Positions 1-8,963 of a stretch of DNA of 64,000 nucleotides are shown here, in pieces. The notes under the pieces were generated by a model. That model saw nothing but the letters and a program-made list of their open reading frames with translations, had not been told where the DNA came from and ran no database searches. A program made the position numbers and the translations under genes. The DNA is from an uncultured Oscillospiraceae bacterium (GTDB taxonomy: Bacteria; Bacillota; Clostridia; Oscillospirales; Oscillospiraceae), in assembly GCA_950075865.1 (NCBI GenBank), contig CATMVA010000011.1, positions 24,745-88,744 of the forward strand. Direction: 5' to 3'. Within the stretch, counting starts at the first letter, position 1; every line of letters starts with the position of its first letter.

Positions 1-1
1 A

Positions 2-700
2 CCCTTCACCGCCGCCCTGATCCCCGCCATCGCGGCGGCCACCGCCCGCAGGCAGGAGAAGGAGGCCGCCCATGTCTCGGAATCGGCCCTACGGGTGGCC
101 ATGCTGCTGGCCTGTCCCATGGGATTCGGGCTTTCCGCCCTGTCCACCCCCATCGTCCAGATGCTCTACCCGGGCTACCGGGCCGAGATCGCCGGGCCCA
201 TCCTGATGATCCTGGGCATCACCTCCATCGCCACCTGCGTCATGCTACTGTGCAATTCCATCCTCCAGGCCTCCAACTTCGTGAACCTGCCCATTCTGGT
301 CATCGCGGTGGGCGGCGTTCTGAAACTGGTCGTGAACTACGTTCTGGTGGGCATTGAGTCCATCAACGTGCTGGGGGCCGCCGTGGGCACCGCCTGCTGC
401 TTCGGCACGGCCGCCATTCTGGACCTGCTGCTGATCCGCAGGGCCCTGCCCTCTCCCCCCTCCTACCGGCGGGTCTTTGTGAAGCCGCTCATCGCGTCGG
501 CGGTCATGGGGCTTGGGGCCTGGGCCGTTCAGGGGCTGTTCGCCCCCATTGTGGGCAACACCCTGTCCACCATTTTGGGGGTCATGACGGGCGTTGTGAT
601 CTATCTGGCCCTGGTGCTGGCCCTCCGGGCTATCTCCAAGGAGGACCTTTCCCTCATGCCCAAGGGGGACAAAATCGCAAAAATCCTGAAAATTCAATAA
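2..700 (+). CDS. SpoVB/MurJ-type polysaccharide/lipid flippase, 3' part
   Basis: The reading frame is open from base 2, so the gene starts before the window and only about 232 C-terminal residues are seen. The visible part has at least five hydrophobic segments typical of the MATE-like MOP superfamily, including a VQMLYPGY-like stretch common in SpoVB/MurJ homologues. Such proteins flip lipid-linked cell-wall or spore-cortex precursors. mazG, HU and rqcP follow at once, the usual Firmicute order, which favours the SpoVB/YabM branch over MATE drug exporters. Which subfamily member it is cannot be settled from the C-terminus alone. Confidence 0.8.
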   Translation, partial: PFTAALIPAIAAATARRQEKEAAHVSESALRVAMLLACPMGFGLSALSTPIVQMLYPGYRAEIAGPILMILGITSIATCVMLLCNSILQASNFVNLPILVIAVGGVLKLVVNYVLVGIESINVLGAAVGTACCFGTAAILDLLLIRRALPSPPSYRRVFVKPLIASAVMGLGAWAVQGLFAPIVGNTLSTILGVMTGVVIYLALVLALRAISKEDLSLMPKGDKIAKILKIQ

Positions 701-737
701 TTTTTTGCTCTTACCCTCTTGAATTGCGAGGTAAAGT

Positions 738-1526
738 ATGGTAGATTTTATACAGAAGGATCACTACAGTGTCCGTGATCTGGCAACGATCGTCTCCATC
801 CTGCGCTCCCCCGGGGGTTGTCCCTGGGACGGGGAGCAGACCCACCTCTCCCTCCGCCGGGAGCTGCTGGAGGAATGCTGTGAGGCCATCGAGGCAATCA
901 ACGAGTCTGACCCTGAGCACCTGAAGGAGGAGCTGGGGGACGTGCTTCTCCAGGTGGTGTTCCATGCCGACATTGAGAAGGACGCGGGACGGTTCGATCT
1001 GGACGACGTGGCCGACGGGATCTGCAAGAAAATGATTTTCCGCCACCCACATGTGTTCGGGGACGTGAAGGTCTCGGGCACCGGGGAGGTCCTCTCCAAC
1101 TGGGAGGAGCTCAAGCGGAAGGAGAAGCACCAGGAGAGCTATACCGACACCCTCAATTCGGTGGCCCGGACCCTGCCGGGGCTGTGGCGGGCCGAAAAGG
1201 TGCAGAAAAAGGCGAAAAAGGCCGGCTTCGACTGGGGGGAATGTTCCCCCGCGATGGACAAGCTATCCGAGGAGCTGGGCGAGCTCCGGGAGGCCATCGA
1301 AGATGGCTCCAACATCGCCGAGGAGTTGGGGGACCTGCTCTTTGCCGCGGTGAATGTGTCCCGGTTCGTCGATGTGGATCCCGAGGAGGCCCTGAATGGG
1401 GCCACCGAAAAATTCATCTCCCGCTTCGCCAAGGTGGAGCAGATGGCCCGGGAATCGGGCCGGGATATGGCTCAGATGAGCCTGGAGGAGCTGGAAGAGC
1501 TCTGGGAGATGGCAAAAAGGACTTAA
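738..1526 (+). CDS. mazG: Nucleoside triphosphate pyrophosphohydrolase MazG
   Basis: 262 residues, the usual length of full MazG with two tandem MazG folds. The N-terminal half carries the EELGDVLLQVVFHA metal-binding helix and the C-terminal half repeats the pattern as EELGDLLFAAVNVSR. The enzyme hydrolyses (d)NTPs to monophosphates and pyrophosphate, cleaning nucleotide pools. ATG at 738 is preceded by a GAGGT ribosome binding site. It lies 37 bp after the flippase and before HU, as in the conserved spoVB-mazG-hup-rqcP order of Clostridia. Confidence 0.95.
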   Translation: MVDFIQKDHYSVRDLATIVSILRSPGGCPWDGEQTHLSLRRELLEECCEAIEAINESDPEHLKEELGDVLLQVVFHADIEKDAGRFDLDDVADGICKKMIFRHPHVFGDVKVSGTGEVLSNWEELKRKEKHQESYTDTLNSVARTLPGLWRAEKVQKKAKKAGFDWGECSPAMDKLSEELGELREAIEDGSNIAEELGDLLFAAVNVSRFVDVDPEEALNGATEKFISRFAKVEQMARESGRDMAQMSLEELEELWEMAKRT

Positions 1527-1589
1527 CGGCCCTTTGGCCTTAAGTATACAGGCGGGTGACCGCCAATAGATTAATAGGAGGAATTCCCC

Positions 1590-1865
1590 ATGAACAAAGC
1601 TGAACTCATCGCCGCTGCCGCCGAAAAGGCCGAGCTGTCCAAGAAGGACACCGAGGCCGCCGTCAACGCCATTGTCGACGTTATCACCGAGGCCCTGAAG
1701 AAGGGTGACAAGGTCCAGCTGGTCGGCTTCGGCTCTTTCGAGACCCGTCCCCGCGCTGCCCGCGTTGGCCGCAACCCCAAGACCAAGGAGCCCATCAAGA
1801 TCCCCGCTTCCAAGGTCCCCGCTTTCAAGCCCGGCAAGGCTCTGAAGGACACTGTGGCGAAATAA
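1590..1865 (+). CDS. hup: DNA-binding protein HU
   Basis: 91 residues, full HU/IHF length, with the signature [20 protein letters not shown] that forms the DNA-gripping beta-arm. HU bends and compacts DNA non-specifically. AGGAGG lies 8 bp before the ATG. Codon use is strongly biased to C-ending and major codons, as for a highly expressed gene. A strong terminator follows 20 bp after the stop. Confidence 0.97.
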   Translation: MNKAELIAAAAEKAELSKKDTEAAVNAIVDVITEALKKGDKVQLVGFGSFETRPRAARVGRNPKTKEPIKIPASKVPAFKPGKALKDTVAK

Positions 1866-1884
1866 TTTTTCCCGCAAAACAAAA

Positions 1885-1916
1885 ACGGCTCCGGAATTTT
1901 CCGGAGCCGTTTTTTT
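1885..1916 (+). terminator. Rho-independent terminator after HU
   Basis: A perfect 10-bp stem (ACGGCTCCGG / CCGGAGCCGT) with an AATTTT loop is followed by six T. It ends the mazG-hup transcript. Confidence 0.93.
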
Positions 1917-1943
1917 GCCCTTTCCTTTGGGGAGAAAAGGGTG

Positions 1944-1949
1944 TATAAT
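1944..1949 (+). promoter_or_regulatory. Putative -10 element of rqcP
   Basis: TATAAT lies 35 bp upstream of the rqcP start, just after the HU terminator, so rqcP probably has its own promoter. No convincing -35 box at 17 bp was seen. Confidence 0.5.
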
Positions 1950-1983
1950 GACCTCAAATCACAGCTTTCAGGAGGAAACTGTC

Positions 1984-2226
1984 ATGCGGTTGGATAAATG
2001 GCTCAAGCTCTCGCGCTTAATCAAACGGCGCACCGTGGCCAACGAGGCCTGCGACGCGGGCAAGGTCACCGTGGGTGGCCGGGCGGTGAAAGCCTCCTAC
2101 GACGTGAAGCCAGGCGATGTGCTCTCACTCACCTTCGGGGAACGGACCACCACGGTGAAGGTTCTCTCGGTCCAGGAGATCGTGGGCAAGGCCGACGCCG
2201 CGGGGATGTACGAGGAGGTCAGGTAA
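1984..2226 (+). CDS. rqcP: S4-domain RNA-binding protein RqcP (YabO family)
   Basis: 80 residues made almost wholly of an S4 RNA-binding fold (MRLDKWLKLSRLIKRRTVAN near the N-terminus, then VTVGGRAVKASYDVKPGD). RqcP family proteins act with RqcH in ribosome-associated quality control, stabilising the P-site tRNA during C-terminal alanine tailing. ATG at 1984 was chosen because GGAGGA sits 7 bp upstream; an upstream in-frame ATG has no such site. In many Firmicutes yabP, yabQ and divIC follow; here a terminator follows instead. Confidence 0.9.
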   Translation: MRLDKWLKLSRLIKRRTVANEACDAGKVTVGGRAVKASYDVKPGDVLSLTFGERTTTVKVLSVQEIVGKADAAGMYEEVR

Positions 2227-2229
2227 AAG

Positions 2230-2266
2230 AAGATCCCGGACGCTTTCGCGTCCGGGATCTTTTTTA
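2230..2266. terminator. Bidirectional terminator between rqcP and the flavoprotein
   Basis: A GATCCCGGACGC / GCGTCCGGGATC stem is flanked by T-rich sequence on both strands, so it can serve both convergent genes. Confidence 0.9.
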
Positions 2267-2285
2267 TTGCGTTCCGGTCAGGCGC

Positions 2286-4213
2286 TCATTTCGCGGCAGC
2301 GGCGGTGGCGCCGGCGATCTTGCCGAAGGTCAGGGCGTCGGGCACGGCGTTGCCGCCCACCCGGTTGGTGCCGTGGATACCGCCGGTGACCTCGCCGGCG
2401 GCGTAGAGGCCCTCGATGACCTCACCGCTGGTGTTCAGCACCTGGGCGCTGCCATTGATCTCCAGGCCGCCCATGGTGTGGTGGACGCAGGGGGTGAAGG
2501 CCACGGCGTAGAAGGGGCCTTCCTCGATGGTGTTCTCCCAGAGGGTACGGCCGAACTCGTCGGGCTTGCCGGCCTTCACCAGATCGTTGAACTCGGCAAT
2601 GGTGGCCTCCAGAGCGTCGGCGGGGACGCCGATGATCCCGGCCAGCTCGGCCAGGGTCTCGCCGCGGGAGATCATGCCGTAGGCCACCTGGCCATCCAGA
2701 GCGGCCTGGGCCATGCGAAGGGTGGCCTCCTTGTTGTCGCAGATGCCGTAGAAGGTCTGGTTGGTCTGGGCCAGAGCGCCGGCGGCCAGCACGTCACGAC
2801 GGCCGTCCTCGGCCACATAGCGCTTGCCCTCCTGGTTGACAAAGGCGGTGCTGTTGACATAGCCGGAGATACCGCCGCCCGAGACCGAGTTCAGGGGCAT
2901 CAGCTGGATCCAGCCCATACCCACCAGGTTGGCGTCCACGCCCAGTCCCATGGTGATGCCGTCGCCGGTGGCGCCGGGGGTGTTGTTGGTGCCCAGCTTG
3001 TCAATGTTCTCCCACTTGTTGCCTTCCTCGTTGTACTTGGTGCGCATCTCCACGTTGGCAGCGAAGCCGCCGGTGGCCAGGATCACGCCCTTGTTGGCGG
3101 TGACGGTCACGCTCTCGCCGTTGGCGTTGGTGAGGACGGCGCCGGTGACCTTGCCATTGGAGTTGACCAGGCTCTCGGCCTTGGTGTCCAGGAAGATCTG
3201 GACATTGGCGGCCCGGGCGGCGTTCTCCAGGGCAGCCACGATCTGAGCGCCGCTGGCATCGGGAGTGGTCTGATGAGACCGGTTCCACAGGGCGCCCACC
3301 ACGGTGCTCACCTCGTCGGACCAGTTGACCCCGTTTTCGGTCAGCCAGTGGAGGGTATCCAAGGTGTTGGTGGTCAGGGTGCGGATCTGGGACACGTTGC
3401 CCAGGTAGTCGCCGGCATCCAGGGTCTGGAGGGCGTGCCACTCGGGGGAGTCAAAGAGGTTGGTCCGGCCCGAGGTCTTGTACTCGTCCCACTGCTTCTG
3501 GACGTCGGCCTTCAGGGCGGCGTGCTCCTCGCTCACGTCCTCATGGGCCAGGAGGTTCTCCACAGTGGTGGAGAGAGACTCGGTCATGGGGTTGCTGGCC
3601 TGACCCTCGGGGTCATAGGTGTTGAAGGCACCGCCGCAGCGGAAGGTGTTGCCGCCCAGGGCGGCCAGCTTCTCCACCAGGATGACGCTGGCGCCGTTCT
3701 GAGCCGCGGACAGGGCGGCCGACAGGCCGGCACCACCGCCGCCCACCACCAGAACGTCCACGGTGGTGCTCTGGAGGCCTTCCACCGTCTTCTCCCCGGC
3801 GGGAGCGGCCTTCAGGGCCTCCACATCGCCGCCGGCCTGGGTCACGCAGTCGGCCACGGCGTTCAGGATAGCCTCGGAAGTGAGGGTGGCACCCGACACG
3901 GCGTCCACGCCCAGGCTCTGGTACTCCACGATGGCGCCGGGGATGGTCTCGATGGCGGGGTCGCTGATGCCGCCGGTCTCGGCGTGCTCCACGATCTCCA
4001 CCTTCTCAATGGCGTCGGCGGTAAAGGTGACCGACACCTTCACCGGGCCGTTTCTGCCGTCGGCGCTGGCCTCGTAAGTGCCGGCCTTGTAGGCGCCCTG
4101 CTGGGCTTCAGGGCTGGGGCTGGGCTGCTCGCTCTCCTTGCTGGCAGGGCTCCCGCAGCTGGACAGGAGCAGAGCCGCGCAGAGCGTCAGCGCCGCAAGT
4201 CTTCTCTTTTCAT
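2286..4213 (-). pseudogene. Secreted fumarate-reductase-like FMN/FAD lipoprotein with a frameshifted start
   Basis: The body encodes an FMN_bind domain (flavinylation motif DAVSGAT), an FAD-binding reductase domain (VVGGGGAGLSAA) and an active-site block HHTMGGL...HGTNRVGGNA that keeps the catalytic His/Arg pattern of fumarate/urocanate-type reductases. The upstream reading frame gives a clear lipobox signal peptide (KRRLAALTLCAALLLSSC). The only ATG with a ribosome binding site (AAGGAG at 4224-4229; ATG at 4213-4211) is out of that frame: it reads MKREDLRR then stop. One extra A in the AAAA run after ATG would restore MKKRRLAAL. It may be a real loss, a phase-variable tract or a base-call error. 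Without the shift the first in-frame start is GTG at 4043, which lacks export signals. Confidence 0.8.
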
Positions 4214-4263
4214 ACTGTTTTGACTCCTTATGATTCGCAAAAGCTGTTGGCTTTCCTTCCCTT

Positions 4264-6183
4264 TTATACCATCAGTTCACAGACCAGGCGGGTGTACGCC
4301 GCCATATCCTCCACGGGGAGGCCGGCCAGGAGGAGGGCTTGGTCGTAGAGCAGTTCGGCATATTTTTTCGCCTTGTCAGGGTCCTGGGCTACCGCCATCG
4401 AGAGGGCAGAATAGGCCGGGGAATCGGCGTTGAGCTCCAGCACCCGCTGGGCCTTCATATACGGGGCCTCGGCCCCGCCCACCTTCTGGAAGTATTTTTC
4501 CATCTCCAGGGACATGGGGCCCTCGGCGGAGAGGCAGACCGCCCCGGAGCGCAGCATTTTGGAAATGCGCACGTCGAAGACCTTGTCCCCCAAGGTCTCC
4601 TTCACGAAGTCCAGCACGGACTTGTTGGCCTCGGACTTCTTCTCGCTCTCGGCCTTCTCCTCCTCGCTCTCGGGGAGAGCGTCCGGGGAGGCGGCGTCCT
4701 TGAAAGGCTTGTCCAGATACTTCATGAGGGTCTGGGCCACGAACTCGTCCACCTCATCGGTGAAGTAGAGGATCTCGTACCCCTTGTCCAGCACCCGCTC
4801 GGCCTGAGGCAGAGACTTGGCCATCTCCACGCTCTCGGCGCAGAGGTAGAAGATGGCCTCCTGGCCCTCCTTCATCCGCGCCACATACTCGCTGAGGGTG
4901 GTCAGCTCTTCCCCTGCCGAGGAGGGGAACATGAGCAGGTCCTGGAGGACCTCCTTCTTGGCCCCGTAGCTGTTCACCGTACCGTACTTGAGCTGCCGGG
5001 CAAAGCCCTTCCAGAACTTCAGGTACTTCTCCCGGTCCTCCTTCTGAAGCTTGAGGAGCTCGGCCTTCACCTTTTTCTCCACGTTGCTCTCGATGATGTG
5101 GAGGGCACGGGTGTGCTGGAGGGTCTCCCGGGAGATGTTGAGGGGCAGATCGGCGGTGTCCACCACGCCCTTGACGAAGGAGAAGTGGTCGGGGACCACG
5201 TCGGGGCACTTGTCCATGATGAGGACCCCGGAGGAGTAGAGCTGGAGGCCCTTCTCGTAGTCCTTGGAGTAGTAGTCGTAGGGGGCGCGGGAGGGGACGA
5301 AGAGGAGGGCCTTGTACTCCAGCTGGCCCTCCACCGAGGTGGGGATCACGCAGAGGGGTTCTTCCCAGTCGCCGAACTTCTCCCGGTAGAACTGGTTGTA
5401 TTCCTCGGGCTTGACCTTACCCTTGGGCCGCTGCCACAGGGGGACCATGGAGTTGAGGGTCTCCTCCTCGGTGTAGGTCTCGTACTCAGGCTTGTAGTCC
5501 TCCCCGGCGTCGGCGGGCTTCTCCTTCTGGCGGGACTTGGTGACCTCCATGCGGATGGGAGTGTGGACGTAGTCGGAATACTTTTTCACCAGCTCCTGAA
5601 GGCGGTAGTCCTCCAGATACTCGCTGAACTTGTCCTCGTCGGTGTCAGGCTTGAGATGAAGGATCACGTCGGTACCCACGCGCTCCTTCCCGCAGGGTTC
5701 CACGGTGTAGCCGTCGGCCCCGTCGGACTTCCACTCCCAGGCCTCGTCGGTGCCGTAGGCCCGGGAGCGGACCACCACCCGGTCGGCCACCATGAAGGCC
5801 GAGTAGAAGCCCACGCCAAACTGGCCGATAATGTCCACGTTCCTGGCGCCCTTCTCGGCCTTGTCCATCTCCTGCTTGAACTGGAGGGATCCGCTTTTGG
5901 CTATGGTGCCCAGGTTTTGCTCCAGTTCCTCCTTCGTCATGCCAATGCCGTTGTCGCTGACCGTCAGGGTGCGCGCGGCCTTGTCCACCGTCAGCTGGAT
6001 GCGGAAGTCCTTCCGCTTGATACCCACCTTGTCGTCGGTGAGGGCCTTGTAGCTGAGCTTGTCCACCGCGTCGCTGGCATTGGAGATCAGCTCCCGCAGG
6101 AAGATCTCCCGGTTGGTGTAGATGGAGTTGATCATCAGGTCCAGAAGTCGCTTGGATTCCGCTTTGAACTGCTTTTTTGCCAT
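4264..6183 (-). CDS. htpG: Molecular chaperone HtpG (Hsp90)
   Basis: 639 residues, the usual length for bacterial Hsp90. The N-terminal GHKL ATPase motifs are visible: ELISNASDAVDK, DNGIGMTKEEL and GQFGVGFYSAFMVAD. A charged linker and the conserved middle domain (PLNISRETLQ) follow. HtpG is a cytosolic ATP-dependent chaperone. A CIRCE operator and a good sigma-A promoter lie upstream, so expression should be repressed by HrcA and induced by heat or unfolded protein. Confidence 0.97.
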   Translation of the reverse strand: MAKKQFKAESKRLLDLMINSIYTNREIFLRELISNASDAVDKLSYKALTDDKVGIKRKDFRIQLTVDKAARTLTVSDNGIGMTKEELEQNLGTIAKSGSLQFKQEMDKAEKGARNVDIIGQFGVGFYSAFMVADRVVVRSRAYGTDEAWEWKSDGADGYTVEPCGKERVGTDVILHLKPDTDEDKFSEYLEDYRLQELVKKYSDYVHTPIRMEVTKSRQKEKPADAGEDYKPEYETYTEEETLNSMVPLWQRPKGKVKPEEYNQFYREKFGDWEEPLCVIPTSVEGQLEYKALLFVPSRAPYDYYSKDYEKGLQLYSSGVLIMDKCPDVVPDHFSFVKGVVDTADLPLNISRETLQHTRALHIIESNVEKKVKAELLKLQKEDREKYLKFWKGFARQLKYGTVNSYGAKKEVLQDLLMFPSSAGEELTTLSEYVARMKEGQEAIFYLCAESVEMAKSLPQAERVLDKGYEILYFTDEVDEFVAQTLMKYLDKPFKDAASPDALPESEEEKAESEKKSEANKSVLDFVKETLGDKVFDVRISKMLRSGAVCLSAEGPMSLEMEKYFQKVGGAEAPYMKAQRVLELNADSPAYSALSMAVAQDPDKAKKYAELLYDQALLLAGLPVEDMAAYTRLVCELMV

Positions 6184-6247
6184 GGGTCATGCCTCCGTAT
6201 ATAATAAATTTTTTGAAAACAAGGGTAGGCGCCTCAAAAGAACAGCG

Positions 6248-6274
6248 TTAGCACTCTCGATAAAAGAGTGCTAA
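6248..6274 (-). promoter_or_regulatory. CIRCE operator (HrcA binding site)
   Basis: Perfect consensus TTAGCACTC-N9-GAGTGCTAA. It starts 4 bp downstream of the -10 box of the htpG promoter, so HrcA bound here would block transcription start. Confidence 0.96.
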
Positions 6275-6278
6275 CGCT

Positions 6279-6307
6279 ATGATAGACCCTATGGGAGAAA
6301 AAAGCAA
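6279..6307 (-). promoter_or_regulatory. Sigma-A promoter of htpG
   Basis: On the minus strand: -35 TTGCTT (6302-6307), 17-bp spacer, -10 TATCAT (6279-6284), followed at once by the CIRCE. Confidence 0.85.
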
Positions 6308-6384
6308 GTCCCTTCAAAAATTGTTTACAATTTATGTGTTCCTCTTCCCTTTTTTCTTTCTTGGAAAAATTCTGCTGCAACCTA

Positions 6385-6413
6385 TTGCACTCCGGGCCGC
6401 AACTTGTTACAAT
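6385..6413 (+). promoter_or_regulatory. Sigma-A promoter of the TetR gene
   Basis: TTGCAC (6385-6390), 17-bp spacer, TACAAT (6408-6413). It lies 35 bp upstream of the TetR start codon. Confidence 0.8.
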
Positions 6414-6448
6414 AAAATGGGAAGAATACTTTGGAAAGAAGGCGAAAT

Positions 6449-7111
6449 ATGGCGATCTACAGCAATGGGATCAGCACCAAAGAGACCATTCTCCAGACCG
6501 CGCGCGAGCTCTTTTTTACCCAAGGTTACGAAACGACCACGACCCGCCAGATCTCCAGGCTGTCTCAGGCCAACCTGGGGCTGATCAAGTACCACTTTAA
6601 CACCAAAGCCAATATCGGGCTCAACATTTATCAGGAGATCACGGACGCGCTGTCCGGCTGGGCCGACAACGTCAGCGACAATGACACCGAAAAGTTGCTC
6701 CTTGCCAATGCGGCTGAAATCAAGCTGGCCTTCAGCAGCCACGAGTTTGCCCGTTTCTATGCCGAGCTGTTTGAGGAGCCCCAGGTCATGGATCTTTACA
6801 TGGAGGAGCTGGGGAAGGTCATCCCCAAGACCTATGTACCCAAGCGGCGGGTCATCGGCGCCGACCACACCCTCTTTATCCAGATCTGCCTGTCGGCCAC
6901 CAAGGTCAACATCATCCACTATCTGGCCCCCCGGCCCGATCAGATCGACAACCTCTCCTTCTTTTTGATGGACTGTATCCAGCTCTACATCGAGCTGTTC
7001 AACCTGGAAAATATGGACGAGCTTCAGCAGCGGTGCCTGGCCTGTCTGGACCAATACCATTTTTCCCTGAGCCCCGATATGACTCTGGAGATCACCAAAA
7101 AACCGGAATGA
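6449..7111 (+). CDS. TetR/AcrR family transcriptional regulator
   Basis: 220 residues. The N-terminal helix-turn-helix is clear (TKETILQTARELFFTQGYE, then TTTRQISRLSQANLGLIKYHF); the rest is an unassigned ligand-binding domain. ATG at 6449 follows AAGAAGG at a good distance, whereas the upstream in-frame TTG has none. It is monocistronic and converges on the DUF4438 genes. The regulated genes are not evident; the divergent htpG has its own CIRCE. Confidence 0.9.
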   Translation: MAIYSNGISTKETILQTARELFFTQGYETTTTRQISRLSQANLGLIKYHFNTKANIGLNIYQEITDALSGWADNVSDNDTEKLLLANAAEIKLAFSSHEFARFYAELFEEPQVMDLYMEELGKVIPKTYVPKRRVIGADHTLFIQICLSATKVNIIHYLAPRPDQIDNLSFFLMDCIQLYIELFNLENMDELQQRCLACLDQYHFSLSPDMTLEITKKPE

Positions 7112-7125
7112 CCCCGAAGACCAAG

Positions 7126-7162
7126 GAGGCCGGATGCGAACCGCATCCGGCCTCTTTTTTTA
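7126..7162. terminator. Bidirectional terminator, TetR / DUF4438
   Basis: A 13-bp stem GAGGCCGGATGCG / CGCATCCGGCCTC is followed by eight T on the plus strand. It also lies just after the stop of the convergent DUF4438 gene. Confidence 0.9.
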
Positions 7163-8041
7163 TTTGCCGCAGTCTTTGACCCCCAGCCAATGGGCGATGT
7201 TGGCGCACTTGGTGAGCTTCCCTTCGATGAGGGGCTTGCGGCTGGTGAGCAGAATGGAGATGCCCGGGCCGTGACCAGGGCGGTAGGTATCCCCGTGGAT
7301 CACCACGCCGATGGACACGGCGCCGGTCTTGTGGGCCCGGCCGTACACGTTCTCCTGGTCCTCCAGCAGGACGATATCGCCGAAGCGCAGGGTCTCCAGT
7401 CCGGTCTTGCGGACCCAGGCCCCATCTGATGTCATCACGTCGTAATCTCCCCGGACGGTGTATCCAAAACCCTTGCCCGAGCCCATCATGCAGGAAGGGA
7501 TCTTATGGGTCACGGGGACGATCAGCTTGCCGTCCTTCTCCTCGATGCCCATTTTGTTCAGCAGGTCGGGGTCCAGGTTGCGGGCCTCGATCTCCGGGTA
7601 GTCCAGCAGCTTCAGGCCGTAGCCCCAGCTTTTGACCAGGAACTGGTCGGTACAAGTCAGTTTCTCCAGGGTCTCGGGCGGGAAATAGAGCATCAGGTGC
7701 TCCGGGCCGCCGTGCTTGCCCGTGACGAAGCCGGTCGCACCCTTGGCCTCCCCAGTGACCACACGCACCGTGTTGCCGATGCAGGAATAGACACTGTAGG
7801 CGCCGTTGGCCGCGGGGGAAAGGTGGTTCCGGCTGGTGACACCGGGCTCCAGATGTTCGGCCCGCAGGCCCATACAGGGGTCGCCGATGTTGAAGTTATA
7901 GGTGATCCCTCCCATGGTGGTGGTGCCCTGGCCCACCCGCCAGTTGTCGGCGTTGAACTCGCCGCCGTCGTGGGTCATACAGGGGTCCACCTCACCCTGG
8001 ACGGCGATCATAGGGAGCAGGTCCTTGTTTGTCCGAATCAT
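7160..8041 (-). CDS. DUF4438 family protein, second copy
   Basis: 293 residues, most like the DUF4438 family (hypothetical proteins solved structurally from Thermotoga but without an assigned function). Conserved elements include the MGGITYNFNIGDPCMGL segment and GFVTGKHGG. No signal peptide or membrane segment is seen, so it is probably cytosolic. Start ATG 8041 overlaps the stop of the upstream paralogue as ATGA and has AAAGGAG 8 bp upstream. It is the last gene of a three-gene unit with an M29 aminopeptidase, suggesting a role in processing peptide-derived compounds; that is inference. Confidence 0.75.
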   Translation of the reverse strand: MIRTNKDLLPMIAVQGEVDPCMTHDGGEFNADNWRVGQGTTTMGGITYNFNIGDPCMGLRAEHLEPGVTSRNHLSPAANGAYSVYSCIGNTVRVVTGEAKGATGFVTGKHGGPEHLMLYFPPETLEKLTCTDQFLVKSWGYGLKLLDYPEIEARNLDPDLLNKMGIEEKDGKLIVPVTHKIPSCMMGSGKGFGYTVRGDYDVMTSDGAWVRKTGLETLRFGDIVLLEDQENVYGRAHKTGAVSIGVVIHGDTYRPGHGPGISILLTSRKPLIEGKLTKCANIAHWLGVKDCGK

Positions 8042-8949
8042 ACCGCGCACTCCTTTCCATTCAGATCCAGCAGGTTGGCCAGGTTTGCCTCCCCACTGGC
8101 CAGGGGCCGGATCTTTGCCGTTTTACTGGCCATTACAGTCAGGATATGGGGGCCGGCGCCGGTGGACTCGCAGTCCCCGGAAACCACCAGGCAGATGGCC
8201 ACCGCCCCCTCCCAGAAGGTGCGTCCGCTGGTCATGTCCATGTCGGTGATAGCGATGAAGTCGCCCACACAGAGCTCGCCCAGGCCGTAGAGGGTGTCGT
8301 TCTCCCCACCGTTGTCTGTCATCAGCTGGCCACTGCCGGCCACCACGCCGCCGCCCACGCCTGAGCCCACCATCAGGCCCGGAACGATCTTTTTCACCGG
8401 GACCGCGTAGGCCCCGCCCTCCCGGGTGACGCCCAGCTTCTCAAAGAGCTCCGGGTCCAGGTTGTGGACGGCCACATCCTCCTCCCCGTCGATCTCCAGA
8501 CCCACGCCCCAGGCCCGGACGGCAAACCGCTCGGTGCCGTTCATTTGGGCGATAACGCCGTCGTCGAAGCCCAGGGTGACTCCGCCGCCGCTGATCTTTC
8601 CGGTCACATAGCCGGCCTTGCCCTCCAGGGGGCCGCTCAGGATCACCGCCCGGTTCCCCACACAGCAGTACTGGGTGTAAGCCATGGCATAGGGGGAGCC
8701 CATGATGGGATCGGCCGGGCCGGCGGGGCCGCCGTACTCGGTGGAGACGCCGGGCTGCACATGGGCCCCCACCAGGGCCCGGCAGCTGTCCCCCAGCTTG
8801 TAGTTGTAGCTCACGCCCCCCATTCCCACGCGGTACTGGCCACGGCCGTCGGGGTCCATGACCATGAAGCCGAAGGACTGCTTGCCCACCGGTTTGACCG
8901 TGCCGATCATGGATTTGACGGGCAGACGTTCTTTGTTGGTGCGGATCAT
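8038..8949 (-). CDS. DUF4438 family protein, first copy
   Basis: 303 residues, a diverged paralogue of the downstream gene: both begin MIRTNK, share MGG(V/I)(S/T)YN(Y/F)..GD..(R/G)L and have a matching G(Y/F)VTGK motif. Start ATG 8949 was chosen because GAGAGGAG lies 8 bp upstream and overlaps the end of the M29 gene. No catalytic motif is recognised. Two unequal copies side by side suggest the two subunits of a hetero-oligomer or two substrate specificities. Confidence 0.75.
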   Translation of the reverse strand: MIRTNKERLPVKSMIGTVKPVGKQSFGFMVMDPDGRGQYRVGMGGVSYNYKLGDSCRALVGAHVQPGVSTEYGGPAGPADPIMGSPYAMAYTQYCCVGNRAVILSGPLEGKAGYVTGKISGGGVTLGFDDGVIAQMNGTERFAVRAWGVGLEIDGEEDVAVHNLDPELFEKLGVTREGGAYAVPVKKIVPGLMVGSGVGGGVVAGSGQLMTDNGGENDTLYGLGELCVGDFIAITDMDMTSGRTFWEGAVAICLVVSGDCESTGAGPHILTVMASKTAKIRPLASGEANLANLLDLNGKECAV

Positions 8950-8963
8950 GATCTTCACTCCTC

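Noticed and set aside
1998..4223. A 741-codon plus-strand frame opposite the frameshifted flavoprotein
   Set aside because: It is a GC-skew shadow of the minus-strand gene: Gly/His/Val-rich with no domain, and it crosses rqcP and its terminator.
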